Below are positions 9,845 to 18,017 of a stretch of DNA of 40,693 bases, in pieces. The translations under genes and the position numbers were made by a program. Below the pieces are notes generated by a model that saw only the letters and a program-made list of their open reading frames with translations, was not told the origin of the DNA and did no database searches. Position 1 is the first letter of the stretch. Every line of letters starts with the position of its first letter. The stretch is from Planctomycetota bacterium (lineage in GTDB: Bacteria; Planctomycetota; UBA1135; UBA2386), in the NCBI GenBank assembly GCA_028281765.1, contig JANQJF010000032.1:1-40693 (forward strand). The letters run 5' to 3'.

Positions 9845-10899
9845 AGCAGGCGTTCGATGACATGCTCGAGTCGCTTGTCGACCCGGTCATGGTCATCAAC
9901 AGCGGAGGCATCCTCCTCGAGGCCAACCCGGCCGCGTGCCGCATGTTCGGCTGGACGCGAGAGGAACTGATCGGCGGCCCGGTCACGAAGCTGATGGCCG
10001 AACCGTACAGGAGCGAGCACGACGGCTACCTCCAGAACTTCCTCACGACCGGGGAGACGAAGGCGATTGGCCGCGTCCGTAAAGTCACGGCGCAACACCG
10101 CAGCGGCCGCGAGTTCCCGTGCGAACTGTCGGTCTCGTTCGCGATGGTCGACGGGGAGCACCGGTTCTACGGCATCGTGCGCGACATGACCGAGCGCGAA
10201 GAGATGGTCGCACGGCTCTCGCAGGTCGAACGGCTCGCGGCAATGGGCGAACTCGCGGCCGGTGTCGCCCACGAGGTCAACAACCCGGTCAACACGATCA
10301 TCAACTGTGCCCAGCTCGTCAAAGACGGCGATGACGACCCGACGCTGCTCGACGACATCATCCAAGAGGGCATGCGTATCGCGATGATCGTGCGCGACCT
10401 CCTCGACTTCGCGGCCGACCGTTCGGACCAGTTCGTGCCCGTCAGCCTCGCGGACGTCACGGAACGCGTCACCAAGCTCGTCGCGCGAAGGCTCGAGCGG
10501 CAGGGCATTCACGTGGAAGCCGAGCACGAACCGGATCTACCGACCGTCTCGGGCATCTCGCACCAGATTCAGCAGGTGCTGCTGAACCTCGTCCTGAACG
10601 CGCGCGATGTGCTGACCGAAGTCGAGCGGGACGAGCCGCGCATCGTCGTGCACGTGCGCCGCGCGGAGTTCGAAGGACGCCCGGCGGTCCAACTGTCGGT
10701 GCGAGACAACGGCCCAGGCGTTGCCGAGGCCGACCGTGAGCGCATCTTCGAGCCGTTCGTCTCCAAGAAGAAGAGCAACGGCACGGGGCTCGGACTGGCC
10801 GTATCGCGCGGCATCGTGAGCGACCACGGCGGCACGATCGAACTGGATTCCGTGCTCGGCGAATACGCCGAGTTCCGCATCACGCTGCCCGCGGACTGA
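9841..10899 (+). CDS. FixL-like PAS sensor histidine kinase (probable haem oxygen sensor)
   Basis: 352 residues, no membrane segment, so cytosolic. A PAS domain (about 5-120) aligns with the haem PAS of rhizobial FixL: AEPYRSEHDGYL places H60 at the proximal haem ligand (FixL His200), and R80 falls exactly 20 residues later, matching the distal oxygen-sensing Arg220. L96 and V98 match distal hydrophobic positions Leu236/Ile238; FixL Arg206 is Asn66 here. A HisKA domain follows with H144 in VAHEVNNP, then an HATPase domain (QVLLNLVLNA, DNGPGV, GTGLGLAVSRG). It probably phosphorylates the overlapping NtrC-type regulator when oxygen falls. Haem binding is inferred from residue positions only. 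Confidence 0.92.
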
Positions 10900-10913
10900 A
10901 CGCGCGAGCAATC

Positions 10914-11144
10914 TCAATCGTCGTCATCGTCGTCGTCATCGTCATCGTCCATCGCGTCGAGGAAGTCGTCGACGTGGTCGAAGAACTTCAGCAGCAGCTC
11001 GGCGTAGTCCTTCTGCTCGACCTCGAGATCGGGCAGGACCTTGTGCATCAAGGCCTGCGTGATCGCGAAGCGGCGATCGATCTCACGGACGACGTCGGCT
11101 TCGGCGGGGTTCAAGCGGGACAAGAGTTGGTCGAATGCAGTCAT
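10914..11144 (-). CDS. Small acidic protein with poly-Asp C-terminus, function unknown
   Basis: 76 residues from the ATG at 11144 (MTAFDQLLSRLNPAEADVV); an ATG ten codons upstream is also possible. The body is predicted mostly helical (AEADVVREIDRRFAITQALMHKV... DYAELLLKFFDHVDDFLDAM) and the protein ends in eleven consecutive aspartates. I do not recognise the family. It converges with the histidine kinase gene, whose stop is 15 bases away. The regular amphipathic helices and conserved-looking codon use support a real gene. Confidence 0.7.
   Translation of the reverse strand: MTAFDQLLSRLNPAEADVVREIDRRFAITQALMHKVLPDLEVEQKDYAELLLKFFDHVDDFLDAMDDDDDDDDDDD
10917..10949 (-). repeat. GAY trinucleotide repeat coding eleven Asp
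   Basis: Eleven consecutive Asp codons mix GAT and GAC in an irregular order directly before the stop codon. The tract is short enough to vary in length by replication slippage. Mixed codons suggest the acidic tail is selected for at protein level. Confidence 0.85.
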
Positions 11145-11234
11145 TGACCGGATTGTCGCGCGACAGCCCGCCAAAGCAAAAACGAGTTGCCCGCCGAAGC
11201 GAACAACCCGTTTCGAGTCCGGGGATCTCGAGGA

Positions 11235-12218
11235 TCAGAACCAGCCGTCGCGACGTTCTTTGCTACCCCAGAGGACGCGGCCGTCCGTGCACGAGCGCGG
11301 GCCGCCGATCATCACACCGAGCAGAGGCGGCTCGTTGTCCACCAGCGTGCCGAGCTGAGACTGGATGCCGGTGATTCGAATCCAGCCGGACTCGAAGTCG
11401 TTGATCCCGTCGCAGTTGATGTCGAGCTCCTCGGGGTCGTTCGGCACCGTCTGCAGCCACTGCTGCGTGAACAGCACGCTGATCATGTCCAGCTCGGTCT
11501 CGAACCAGCAGCGGAACGGGAACTGCATCGACAGCGCGTACTCGTTGTCGTTCCAGATCGAAAACAGCACAGTCGTCTCGCGGCCCTCGGGCAGACACGA
11601 GAAGTCCGCGAGCGCGATGCGCGAGTTCCCGGCGGCGAAGAAGCTGTCCACGATGAGATCGCGGTGCATCTTCTCGTACTCGACGCCGTCGAAGTCGATC
11701 CGACCGTTCCAGTTCATGTCGGTGTTCTCGCCCGGATCCTTGGGCGAGCAGAACGGGATCGCGGGATACACGTAGATCGCACCCGACGTGAAGTCGAAGA
11801 TCTGCGCCGAACCGGCGAGGTAGTTGTGCGAGACGTTCTGCCCGTTCGTGACCGACACGGCGTGCGCGACGAGATAGCCGTGCGTGACCGGATACGGCGA
11901 GTGGCAGCTGACCGACACCGACACGGTGTCCGCAGCGGTCAGGAACTCGGGACGGCAGAAGTGCGTGCAGCCGAGTGGACGGAAGATGTCGTTCGGGTCC
12001 TCGGTCGCGACGACGTAGTTGAAGTACGCCATGATGTCTGGCGCGTTCAGCGTCGACTGCGACGCCGGCGTAGTCTGGGTGTTCGTAACCGAGAGGAACG
12101 TGACCGTCGTCGCATCGTTGCGGATCGACGGGAACACCAGGACGCTGCCGGGCATCGGTGCCTGCGCGAGAGCCGGCGCGGCGAGGCATGCGAGAAGGGT
12201 GAGTTGCGTGATCTTCAT
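11235..12218 (-). CDS. Secreted protein with two dockerin/EF-hand-like calcium loops, function unknown
   Basis: 327 residues. A signal peptide is clear (MKITQLTLLACLAAPALAQA, cleavage near 19-20). The mature part is rich in beta-prone Thr/Val/Asn and in cysteines (CTHFCRP, SCHSP, FCSP), suggesting disulfides. Two loops fit the EF-hand pattern of dockerins: DMNWNGRIDFDG near the middle and DINCDGINDFESG near the C-terminus. In planctomycetes such loops are widespread in exported proteins, including ones without a cellulosome. It stands alone between two convergent/divergent units, with its promoter probably within 12219-12328. No enzymatic motif is visible. Confidence 0.82.
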   Translation of the reverse strand: MKITQLTLLACLAAPALAQAPMPGSVLVFPSIRNDATTVTFLSVTNTQTTPASQSTLNAPDIMAYFNYVVATEDPNDIFRPLGCTHFCRPEFLTAADTVSVSVSCHSPYPVTHGYLVAHAVSVTNGQNVSHNYLAGSAQIFDFTSGAIYVYPAIPFCSPKDPGENTDMNWNGRIDFDGVEYEKMHRDLIVDSFFAAGNSRIALADFSCLPEGRETTVLFSIWNDNEYALSMQFPFRCWFETELDMISVLFTQQWLQTVPNDPEELDINCDGINDFESGWIRITGIQSQLGTLVDNEPPLLGVMIGGPRSCTDGRVLWGSKERRDGWF

Positions 12219-12328
12219 TGAGATCCTTCAGGTGTAGGGTGCCTTCAGGTGGAAGACGCCATTCTACGCACCGCACGGGTCGTGTGAATACCTCGCCCAC
12301 TTCCGCGTCGATCGGTACGCTGAGGCGC

Positions 12329-13489
12329 ATGCTCGGCGATCGCAGCCAATTCGACGACCTCGACGTCGACGTCTACTTCAACCACGCGTCGATCTCGCCG
12401 CTGTCGCGCGCGGTGCGCGCCGCCGCGCAGTCGGCGATGGACGACTACGCGCGGCTCGGCGCCGGTGCGTGGCTGACGTACCGCGATCAGCGCGAGAGGC
12501 TCCGCGAGAAGCTCGCGACGCTGGTCGGCGCCGACGCTCCGGACGTCGCGCTCGTGCCCAGCACGAGCCAGGGGATCGTCGACCTCGCGCTGTGTTTCCC
12601 GTGGCAGCGCGGGGATCGAATTCTGCTGTTCGACGGCGAGTTTCCCGCGAACGTGACGCCGTGGCAGCGCGCCGCGGCGCTGTTCGGCGCCGAAATCCTC
12701 ATGCACCGCGCGGAGGACTTCCGCACCGCGGAGGGCCTCGACCGCCTGCGCACGGAACTCGCGCGCGCGCCGGTGCGCCTCGTCGCCGTGAGCGCGGTGC
12801 AGTTCCAAACCGGACTTCGGATGCCGCTGCGCGCGATCGCGGACGCTTGCCACGCCGCGGGTGCCGAGCTCTTCGTCGACGCGATCCAGGCCGTCGGCGC
12901 GGTCCCGATCGACGTGCGCGCGCTCGACGTCGACTACCTGGTCGCCGGAAGCCACAAGTGGCTCATGGGCCCCGAGGGCTGCGGCCTCGCCTACGTGCGC
13001 CCTGATCGCATCGCGGCGCTCCGACCGGCCGTCGCGAGCTGGCTGAGCCACGAAGACCCCGCCACGTTCTTGTTCGAGGGCAAGGGGCACCTGCGATACG
13101 ACCGGCCGATCCGCACGCGCGCCGACTTCCTCGAAGTCGGCGCGCAGAACACGGTCGGCTTCGCGGCGCTCGAGGCCTCGGTCGACCACCTCCTCGAGAT
13201 CGGTGTCGCGCGCATCCACGCGCACGTGCAGGGGATCCTCGACCCGCTCGAGGAAGCGCTCGAAGCGGCCGGCTGCCGCAGCCTGCGCAGCTCGGACCCT
13301 GCGGCACGGTCGACGATTCTCAGCTGCGAACCGCCCGACGGACGAACGTGCCAGGAGATCTTCGAACACCTCGCTGGCAACGGCGTCTCGTGCGCGACGC
13401 CGGATGGGAACCTGCGGTTCTCTCCGCACTGGCCGAACGACGTCGGCCAGGTCGCCCACGTCATCGACGCCTGGCGCGCCATGCCGTGA
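12329..13489 (+). CDS. Class V aminotransferase (PLP-dependent; cysteine desulfurase/isopenicillin N epimerase-like)
   Basis: 386 residues with the fold-type I class V pattern: a starting YFNHASISPLS segment, PSTSQGIVDLAL for cofactor phosphate contact, FVDAIQAVGAVPIDV holding the PLP-pyridine Asp, and the Schiff-base lysine in VAGSHKWLMGPEGCGLAYV (Lys near 210). No catalytic Cys loop typical of NifS/SufS desulfurases is evident, so a desulfurase role is not supported; an aminotransferase, epimerase or lyase reaction is equally possible. The ATG at 12329 is chosen because GAGG lies just upstream and the fold begins soon after. It is a lone gene and gives no pathway clue. Confidence 0.88.
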   Translation: MLGDRSQFDDLDVDVYFNHASISPLSRAVRAAAQSAMDDYARLGAGAWLTYRDQRERLREKLATLVGADAPDVALVPSTSQGIVDLALCFPWQRGDRILLFDGEFPANVTPWQRAAALFGAEILMHRAEDFRTAEGLDRLRTELARAPVRLVAVSAVQFQTGLRMPLRAIADACHAAGAELFVDAIQAVGAVPIDVRALDVDYLVAGSHKWLMGPEGCGLAYVRPDRIAALRPAVASWLSHEDPATFLFEGKGHLRYDRPIRTRADFLEVGAQNTVGFAALEASVDHLLEIGVARIHAHVQGILDPLEEALEAAGCRSLRSSDPAARSTILSCEPPDGRTCQEIFEHLAGNGVSCATPDGNLRFSPHWPNDVGQVAHVIDAWRAMP

Positions 13490-13548
13490 GAGCGCGGCTC
13501 CTTGACGCTTTACCGAAACGGGGAAACCGCCCCCGCCAAGGGAACTGC

Positions 13549-13578
13549 GCGACAAAACCTGATTCGGCGGGCTACAAT
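13549..13578 (+). promoter_or_regulatory. Possible sigma-70-type promoter of the GH5-like gene
   Basis: TACAAT at 13573-13578 is a good -10 hexamer, with GCGACA 18 bases upstream as a weak -35 (4 of 6 matches). It lies about 50 bases before the ATG at 13631 in an otherwise GC-rich gap. Weak by itself. Confidence 0.35.
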
Positions 13579-13630
13579 TCAGCGGTCAGTCTGCTCTCTC
13601 ATCTCTGTACGACATCCGAGCCCCCCACCG

Positions 13631-15211
13631 ATGAACAGAGTCATCCCGCTTGTCTGTGCTACCGCCCTAGCCGCGGTCAGCACGTTGGGCGCCCAAACCT
13701 GGGAACCCCTGACGCCCAACTACAGCAACCTTCGCGGCGCGAACTACATCCCGGTCTACACGGGACTGCGCGACATCATGCCTCTGGGCTACCAAGGCGT
13801 CGCATCCTCGACCGCGCTGTGGCGCTTTTACGGCCAGTCGACCACGCTTCAGGAAATCGACGCTCAGCTCGTCGCGATGAAGCAGATGGGCTGCAACTCG
13901 GTCCGCGTCTGGCTCTCGCACCCGGTGTGGTTCGAAGATCGCCTGTCGCCGTTCGGCAACCGGATGACGAACCGATTCGCCGAGTTCCTCGCGCGCTGCG
14001 CGACGCACAACATCTACGTGATGCCCGTGCTGTGGGACGCGCACTGCTACGGCTCGGATCCGTGCCTGGAGCCTGACTACAACGATCCGCTCGGCCTGAT
14101 CCCCCCGCACCGCAACATCAGCCACTGGATCCCGAACCCCGGCCCGACCAAACTCGCCGAGTTCGCCGCGAGCGGCTGGACCCACCCCGACTTCGTCGAC
14201 TACGTCACGGACATGGTCAACGTCGGCGCCGCCAGCGAAGCGACCGTGATGTGGGACGTGATGAACGAGCCCAAGATCATCACCGGCGACCCCAACAACC
14301 AGCTGGCGCTCTGCATCGAGACGATGAACCTCGTGGAGCAGCTCGACCCGTCGACGCCGATCACCGCGGGCTTCACGAGCGTCATCGACACGGATGCCGG
14401 CTCCGAATTGGTGCGCGCCGCTGCGTTCGACGTCATCTCGATCCACACGTACGGGTCGTTCTACGAGAACGTCCACAACTACGTGCAGTACGCCGCCGCG
14501 ATCACGGATGGCTTCGGCACCGAGCTCAACAAGCCGGTCATCCTCACGGAGATCGGTCAGCCCGGTTGGGGCCAGTCCTACAAGGACACGGTCGGCTACG
14601 CGCGCGACATCGTGTGGGGCCCGCCGAGCGCCCCGACGCAGCACAACGGCATCGGCTTCTACTTGTTCCAGTCGATGATCGGCTGGGGCGGCGGCAACTC
14701 CCCCCACAAGGAGAAGCACGGCATCTTCTTCGAGGACTTCGAGGTGCGCGACATCGACGCGGCCCTCGCGGTGCAGCAGACGGCCCTCCAACAGGGCGTC
14801 GATCCGAGCACGCTCCAGTCGAGCTACGTCCAGAAGGACCCGTCGCACCCGCTGTTCTACGAGCAGCTACCGCTCCCGGACGGACACGACTTCGTGGACA
14901 CCGTCCAAATGCTGACCCTGCCGTCGTGGTTCTACGCGACCCTGCCCGACGAGCAGGGCGAGGACTTCGCGGACATGATGGAGATCATCGGCTACGACGC
15001 CGCGGTCCTCGGAGAGGGTCCGAACCCGCAAGTGGACATCTCCTTCGACGACTTCCTGCTGCTGCTGCTCTGCGAAGAGGTCTACCGGACCGGCGAGCTG
15101 CCGGGTTTGACGCTGACCCTGGAGGAGCGCAACGCGGTCCTCGACGCCTGGCGTTACACCCTGGTCCCCTACGTGTCCGACCTGAACGGCCCGACTTCGC
15201 AAGAAGAGTAG
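13631..15211 (+). CDS. Secreted GH5-like glycoside hydrolase (cellulase/mannanase superfamily)
   Basis: 526 residues. A signal peptide (MNRVIPLVCATALAAVSTLG, Ala-Gln cleavage near 22) marks export; the ATG at 13631 is preferred to an upstream TTG because it starts this peptide. The mature part is a TIM-barrel glycosidase of clan GH-A: GCNSVRVWLSHPVW is strand 2, WDVMNEP carries the acid/base E213, IHTYGSF matches the HxY motif, and VILTEIGQPGW carries the nucleophile E307. The last 120 residues, acidic and rich in Asp/Glu, do not match a binding module I know. Substrate cannot be told; a beta-mannan or beta-glucan is likely from the fold. A strong hairpin follows the gene. Confidence 0.87.
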   Translation: MNRVIPLVCATALAAVSTLGAQTWEPLTPNYSNLRGANYIPVYTGLRDIMPLGYQGVASSTALWRFYGQSTTLQEIDAQLVAMKQMGCNSVRVWLSHPVWFEDRLSPFGNRMTNRFAEFLARCATHNIYVMPVLWDAHCYGSDPCLEPDYNDPLGLIPPHRNISHWIPNPGPTKLAEFAASGWTHPDFVDYVTDMVNVGAASEATVMWDVMNEPKIITGDPNNQLALCIETMNLVEQLDPSTPITAGFTSVIDTDAGSELVRAAAFDVISIHTYGSFYENVHNYVQYAAAITDGFGTELNKPVILTEIGQPGWGQSYKDTVGYARDIVWGPPSAPTQHNGIGFYLFQSMIGWGGGNSPHKEKHGIFFEDFEVRDIDAALAVQQTALQQGVDPSTLQSSYVQKDPSHPLFYEQLPLPDGHDFVDTVQMLTLPSWFYATLPDEQGEDFADMMEIIGYDAAVLGEGPNPQVDISFDDFLLLLLCEEVYRTGELPGLTLTLEERNAVLDAWRYTLVPYVSDLNGPTSQEE

Positions 15212-15238
15212 ATCGCGATCGCGATCGAAGACTCGTAA

Positions 15239-15279
15239 CCTGGGTTTGCCACACGCCGTGGCGAACCCAGGTTTGATTT
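15239..15279 (+). terminator. Strong intrinsic terminator-like hairpin between GH5-like gene and thyA
   Basis: Two 14-base arms (CCTGGGTTTGCCAC at 15239-15252 and GTGGCGAACCCAGG at 15258-15271) pair with one mismatch around a 5-base loop and are followed by TTTGATTTC. It ends 7 bases before the thyA GTG, so it may also occlude or structure the thyA leader. Confidence 0.75.
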
Positions 15280-15286
15280 CGGGACC

Positions 15287-16081
15287 GTGAAAGAATACCT
15301 CGACCTCATGCGCCGCGTGCTCGAGCAGGGCGCGACCAAGGGCGACCGCACCGGCACCGGCACGCGCAGCGTGTTCGGCCACCAGATGCGATTCTCGCTC
15401 GAAGACGGCTTTCCGCTCGTCACGACCAAGAAGATCCACGTCAAGTCGATCCTGCACGAGCTGATCTGGTTCCTCCGAGGCGACACGAACATCTCCTACC
15501 TGAAGGAGAACGGCGTGTCGATCTGGGACGAGTGGGCCGACGACAACGGTGAGCTCGGTCCGGTCTACGGTGCGCAGTGGCGCTCGTGGCCGACTCCGGA
15601 TGGTGGCCACATCGATCAGATCCACGACCTGCTCGAACAGCTACAGACCAATCCGAACTCGCGCCGTTTGATCGTCAGCGCTTGGAACGTCGGAGAGATC
15701 CCGCGCATGGCGCTGCCGCCGTGCCACGCGTTCTTCCAGTTCTACGTCGCGGACGGCAAGCTGTCGTGCCAGCTCTACCAGCGCAGCGCGGACATCTTCC
15801 TCGGCGTGCCGTTCAACATCGCGTCGTACGCGGCGCTGACGCACATGATCGCACAGGTGACCGGTCTCGGTCTCGGCGACTTCGTGCACACGTTCGGCGA
15901 CGCACACCTCTACTCGAACCACCTCGAGCAGGCACGGACGCAGCTCGAACGTGAGCCGCGCCCGCTGCCGAAGCTCGTGCTCAACGCGGACGTGAAGTCG
16001 CTGTTCGACTTCCGGTTCGAGGACTTCGCGATCGAAGGCTACGACCCGCATCCGCACATCAAGGCTCCGGTGGCGGTGTGA
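15287..16081 (+). CDS. thyA: Thymidylate synthase ThyA
   Basis: 264 residues, the same length as E. coli ThyA, and the catalytic cysteine falls at the same number, C146 in [13 protein letters not shown]. Also visible are the phosphate-binding RTGTGTRS near 21-28, [12 protein letters not shown], the double-Arg [10 protein letters not shown], and [18 protein letters not shown]. It methylates dUMP to dTMP using methylene-tetrahydrofolate. The start is GTG with only a weak GGGA upstream, 7 bases after the preceding hairpin. The dihydrofolate reductase gene follows after 10 bases and recycles its product. Confidence 0.97.
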   Translation: MKEYLDLMRRVLEQGATKGDRTGTGTRSVFGHQMRFSLEDGFPLVTTKKIHVKSILHELIWFLRGDTNISYLKENGVSIWDEWADDNGELGPVYGAQWRSWPTPDGGHIDQIHDLLEQLQTNPNSRRLIVSAWNVGEIPRMALPPCHAFFQFYVADGKLSCQLYQRSADIFLGVPFNIASYAALTHMIAQVTGLGLGDFVHTFGDAHLYSNHLEQARTQLEREPRPLPKLVLNADVKSLFDFRFEDFAIEGYDPHPHIKAPVAV

Positions 16082-16091
16082 GGGCGACCCG

Positions 16092-16592
16092 TTGAAGATC
16101 GCGATGATCTGGGCCATGGCGCGGAACCGCGTCATCGGCAGAGACGGCGACCTCCCGTGGCACATCCCGGAGGACCTGCGCCACTTCAAGCGCGCGACCA
16201 AGGGCTGCCCCATCGTCATGGGCCGCAAGACGTGGGAGTCGCTGCCCGGCGCGCTGCCGGGACGCCGCAACCTCGTCGTGTCGCGCCAGACGGGCTACGC
16301 CGCCGAGGGCGCCGAAGTGCTCCCGTCGCTGCGCGCGGCGCTGGACGCCGCCCGGGCCGGCGCCGAAGAACGCCTCTTCATCGTCGGTGGCGCCGGGATC
16401 TACGCGGAAGCGCTCGAGTTCGCGGACGAACTCTGGGTGACGTTCGTCGACGCGGAGGTCGAGGGCAACGTCGAGTTCCCGACCGAAGTGGACTTCGAGA
16501 CGTGGAGCCTCAACGACGAGCAGACCTTCGAGGCCGGCGGCGAGTTCGGCAACGAATTCGCCGGACGGTTCGCGCGCTACTCGCGCCGGTAG
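16092..16592 (+). CDS. folA: Dihydrofolate reductase
   Basis: 166 residues, typical for DHFR. Visible motifs are IWAMARNRVIGRDGDLPWHIPEDLRHFK with the catalytic acid D28, VMGRKTWESLP for NADPH, NLVVSRQ, and FIVGGAGIYAEAL. It reduces dihydrofolate, regenerating tetrahydrofolate consumed by ThyA. The start is TTG at 16092, 10 bases after thyA; an internal ATG four codons later would remove part of the first strand, so TTG is preferred. It forms the familiar thyA-folA pair and converges with the ThuA gene, leaving only 6 bases between stops. Confidence 0.95.
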   Translation: MKIAMIWAMARNRVIGRDGDLPWHIPEDLRHFKRATKGCPIVMGRKTWESLPGALPGRRNLVVSRQTGYAAEGAEVLPSLRAALDAARAGAEERLFIVGGAGIYAEALEFADELWVTFVDAEVEGNVEFPTEVDFETWSLNDEQTFEAGGEFGNEFAGRFARYSRR

Positions 16593-16598
16593 GCGACC

Positions 16599-18002
16599 TC
16601 AGTCCCGAATCTCGCGGATCCGCAGGTTCCGATACTCGACGCCATCGCCGTGGTCTTGGAGCACGATGTGCCCCCTCTTCTGCGACGCGAACTCGGGCAT
16701 CGTCTTGAACTTGCTGTCGGCGATCAGCGCCTTCCCGTCGTCGCTCGCGAGGTCGACGTCCACGACCTTCGCGCCGTTCAGCCAGTGCTGCACGTGCCAT
16801 CCGCGCACGAGGATGCGCCCCGTGTTGAACTCGCCCGTCGGCTTCAGACGCTTCTTCTGCGGCATCACCTGGAGCGCGTAGAGCGCACCCGCGCCGTTGG
16901 TCCGGTCCGGCGTCAGGCCGTGCGCCCGGTCGTCGAGGATCTGGTATTCCGGCCCGGTCTCGTAGCTGTTCGATCGCGACTCGCTGACGCGGTAGATCAC
17001 GCCGCTGTTCGCGCCCTTCTCGACCTTCCACTCGAAGCGCAGCTCGAAGTCGGCGAACTGATCGATCGTGATCAGGTCCCCGCCGCCGCCCTTGGCCTCG
17101 TGGACGATCGTGCCGTCACCGACATACCAACCCATCGACGGCAGCCTCGCGCGCTTGTAGCCACGCCACTGGTCCATGTCGTAGCCGTTGAACAGCGGGC
17201 GGAACCCGAGCTTGCGCTCGTCGGGCGAGACCCAGTTGAGCGGCAGGGGCGAGAGCGTCACGCGCCCGATCGCGGCCCACTCCGTGCCCCGACAGATCAG
17301 CCGGCGGAACTGCGGATCCGAATGTGACGTGCGACTCTGCGGAACCGCGGTCCACACGTGACCGAGCGTCGTGTGGAACACGCGACCCTCGCCATACTCG
17401 AGCACGACCGCGATCGGCTCTCGTCGACCGCTTCCACCGAAACTCGGGTCCGAGTACGCCGACAGCAACACGCGCAGCGGCACGTCTTGCAGGTGCATCA
17501 GGTGATGGTCGATCTCGTCGGGGTGCAGCTGCATCGACGGCATGCCCTTGGTGATCGGGTGGTAGTGATCGACCACATCGACGTCGAACCCATGGAAGCG
17601 ACTGCTGCCCGTCCCGCGACGCCACCCGAGACCCGTCATCTTCTCGTATTCAACCCAGCCGGGAAACGCGTTGTTCGCCGCGTGCACGACGACGACACCC
17701 TTGCCCTTGCGCACGGCGTTCACGAAGTTCGTCTCCGCAGGCTCACCCCAGCGCGGGCCGTTGTAGTCGAGCACGAACGCGGAGTAGAGCGCCACGTTCT
17801 GCGGATCCTCGAGCGCGGACTTGGGGTCCGTCGTCATGTCGACCTCGAACCGACCGCACTCTTCGAGCATGCCCTTGAGTGACTTCGTCGTGAATCGATG
17901 GTCGTGGTTGTTCGCACCGCCGATCACCAGCACTTTCGGGTAAGGGCTCTGCGCGACCGCGGTCGCGACCAGCGAGAGAGCGAGGGCAATCGTGAATCGC
18001 AT
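16599..18002 (-). CDS. Secreted ThuA-like plus DUF1080 (3-keto-disaccharide hydrolase) protein
   Basis: 467 residues. A signal peptide (MRFTIALALSLVATAVAQS) is followed by a ThuA-like glutamine-amidotransferase fold (about 20-230: VLVIGGANNHDHRFTTKSL, GKGVVVVHAANNAFPGW, DEIDHHL, GRVFHTTLGHVW). A second domain from about 250 carries the DUF1080/3-keto-disaccharide hydrolase pattern (FRPLFNGYDMDQWRGY, ELRFEWKVEKGANSGVIYR, LDDRAHG, GHIVLQDHGDGVEYRNLRI). Such proteins are very abundant in planctomycetes and are linked to extracellular sugar breakdown via 3-keto intermediates. It starts 15 bases after the DAHP synthase stop, so it may ride on the trp operon without sharing its function. Confidence 0.9.
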   Translation of the reverse strand: MRFTIALALSLVATAVAQSPYPKVLVIGGANNHDHRFTTKSLKGMLEECGRFEVDMTTDPKSALEDPQNVALYSAFVLDYNGPRWGEPAETNFVNAVRKGKGVVVVHAANNAFPGWVEYEKMTGLGWRRGTGSSRFHGFDVDVVDHYHPITKGMPSMQLHPDEIDHHLMHLQDVPLRVLLSAYSDPSFGGSGRREPIAVVLEYGEGRVFHTTLGHVWTAVPQSRTSHSDPQFRRLICRGTEWAAIGRVTLSPLPLNWVSPDERKLGFRPLFNGYDMDQWRGYKRARLPSMGWYVGDGTIVHEAKGGGGDLITIDQFADFELRFEWKVEKGANSGVIYRVSESRSNSYETGPEYQILDDRAHGLTPDRTNGAGALYALQVMPQKKRLKPTGEFNTGRILVRGWHVQHWLNGAKVVDVDLASDDGKALIADSKFKTMPEFASQKRGHIVLQDHGDGVEYRNLRIREIRD

Positions 18003-18017
18003 CGTCTTCGGGATCTG

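Noticed and set aside
12329..13489. Class V aminotransferase as a cysteine desulfurase (IscS/SufS)
   Set aside because: The catalytic Cys loop is not evident and no Fe-S assembly genes are adjacent.
15211..15226. GATCGCGATCGCGATC palindrome as a regulatory element
   Set aside because: Short GATCGC tandem in a GATC- and CG-rich genome; it lies just before the real hairpin and has no clear role.
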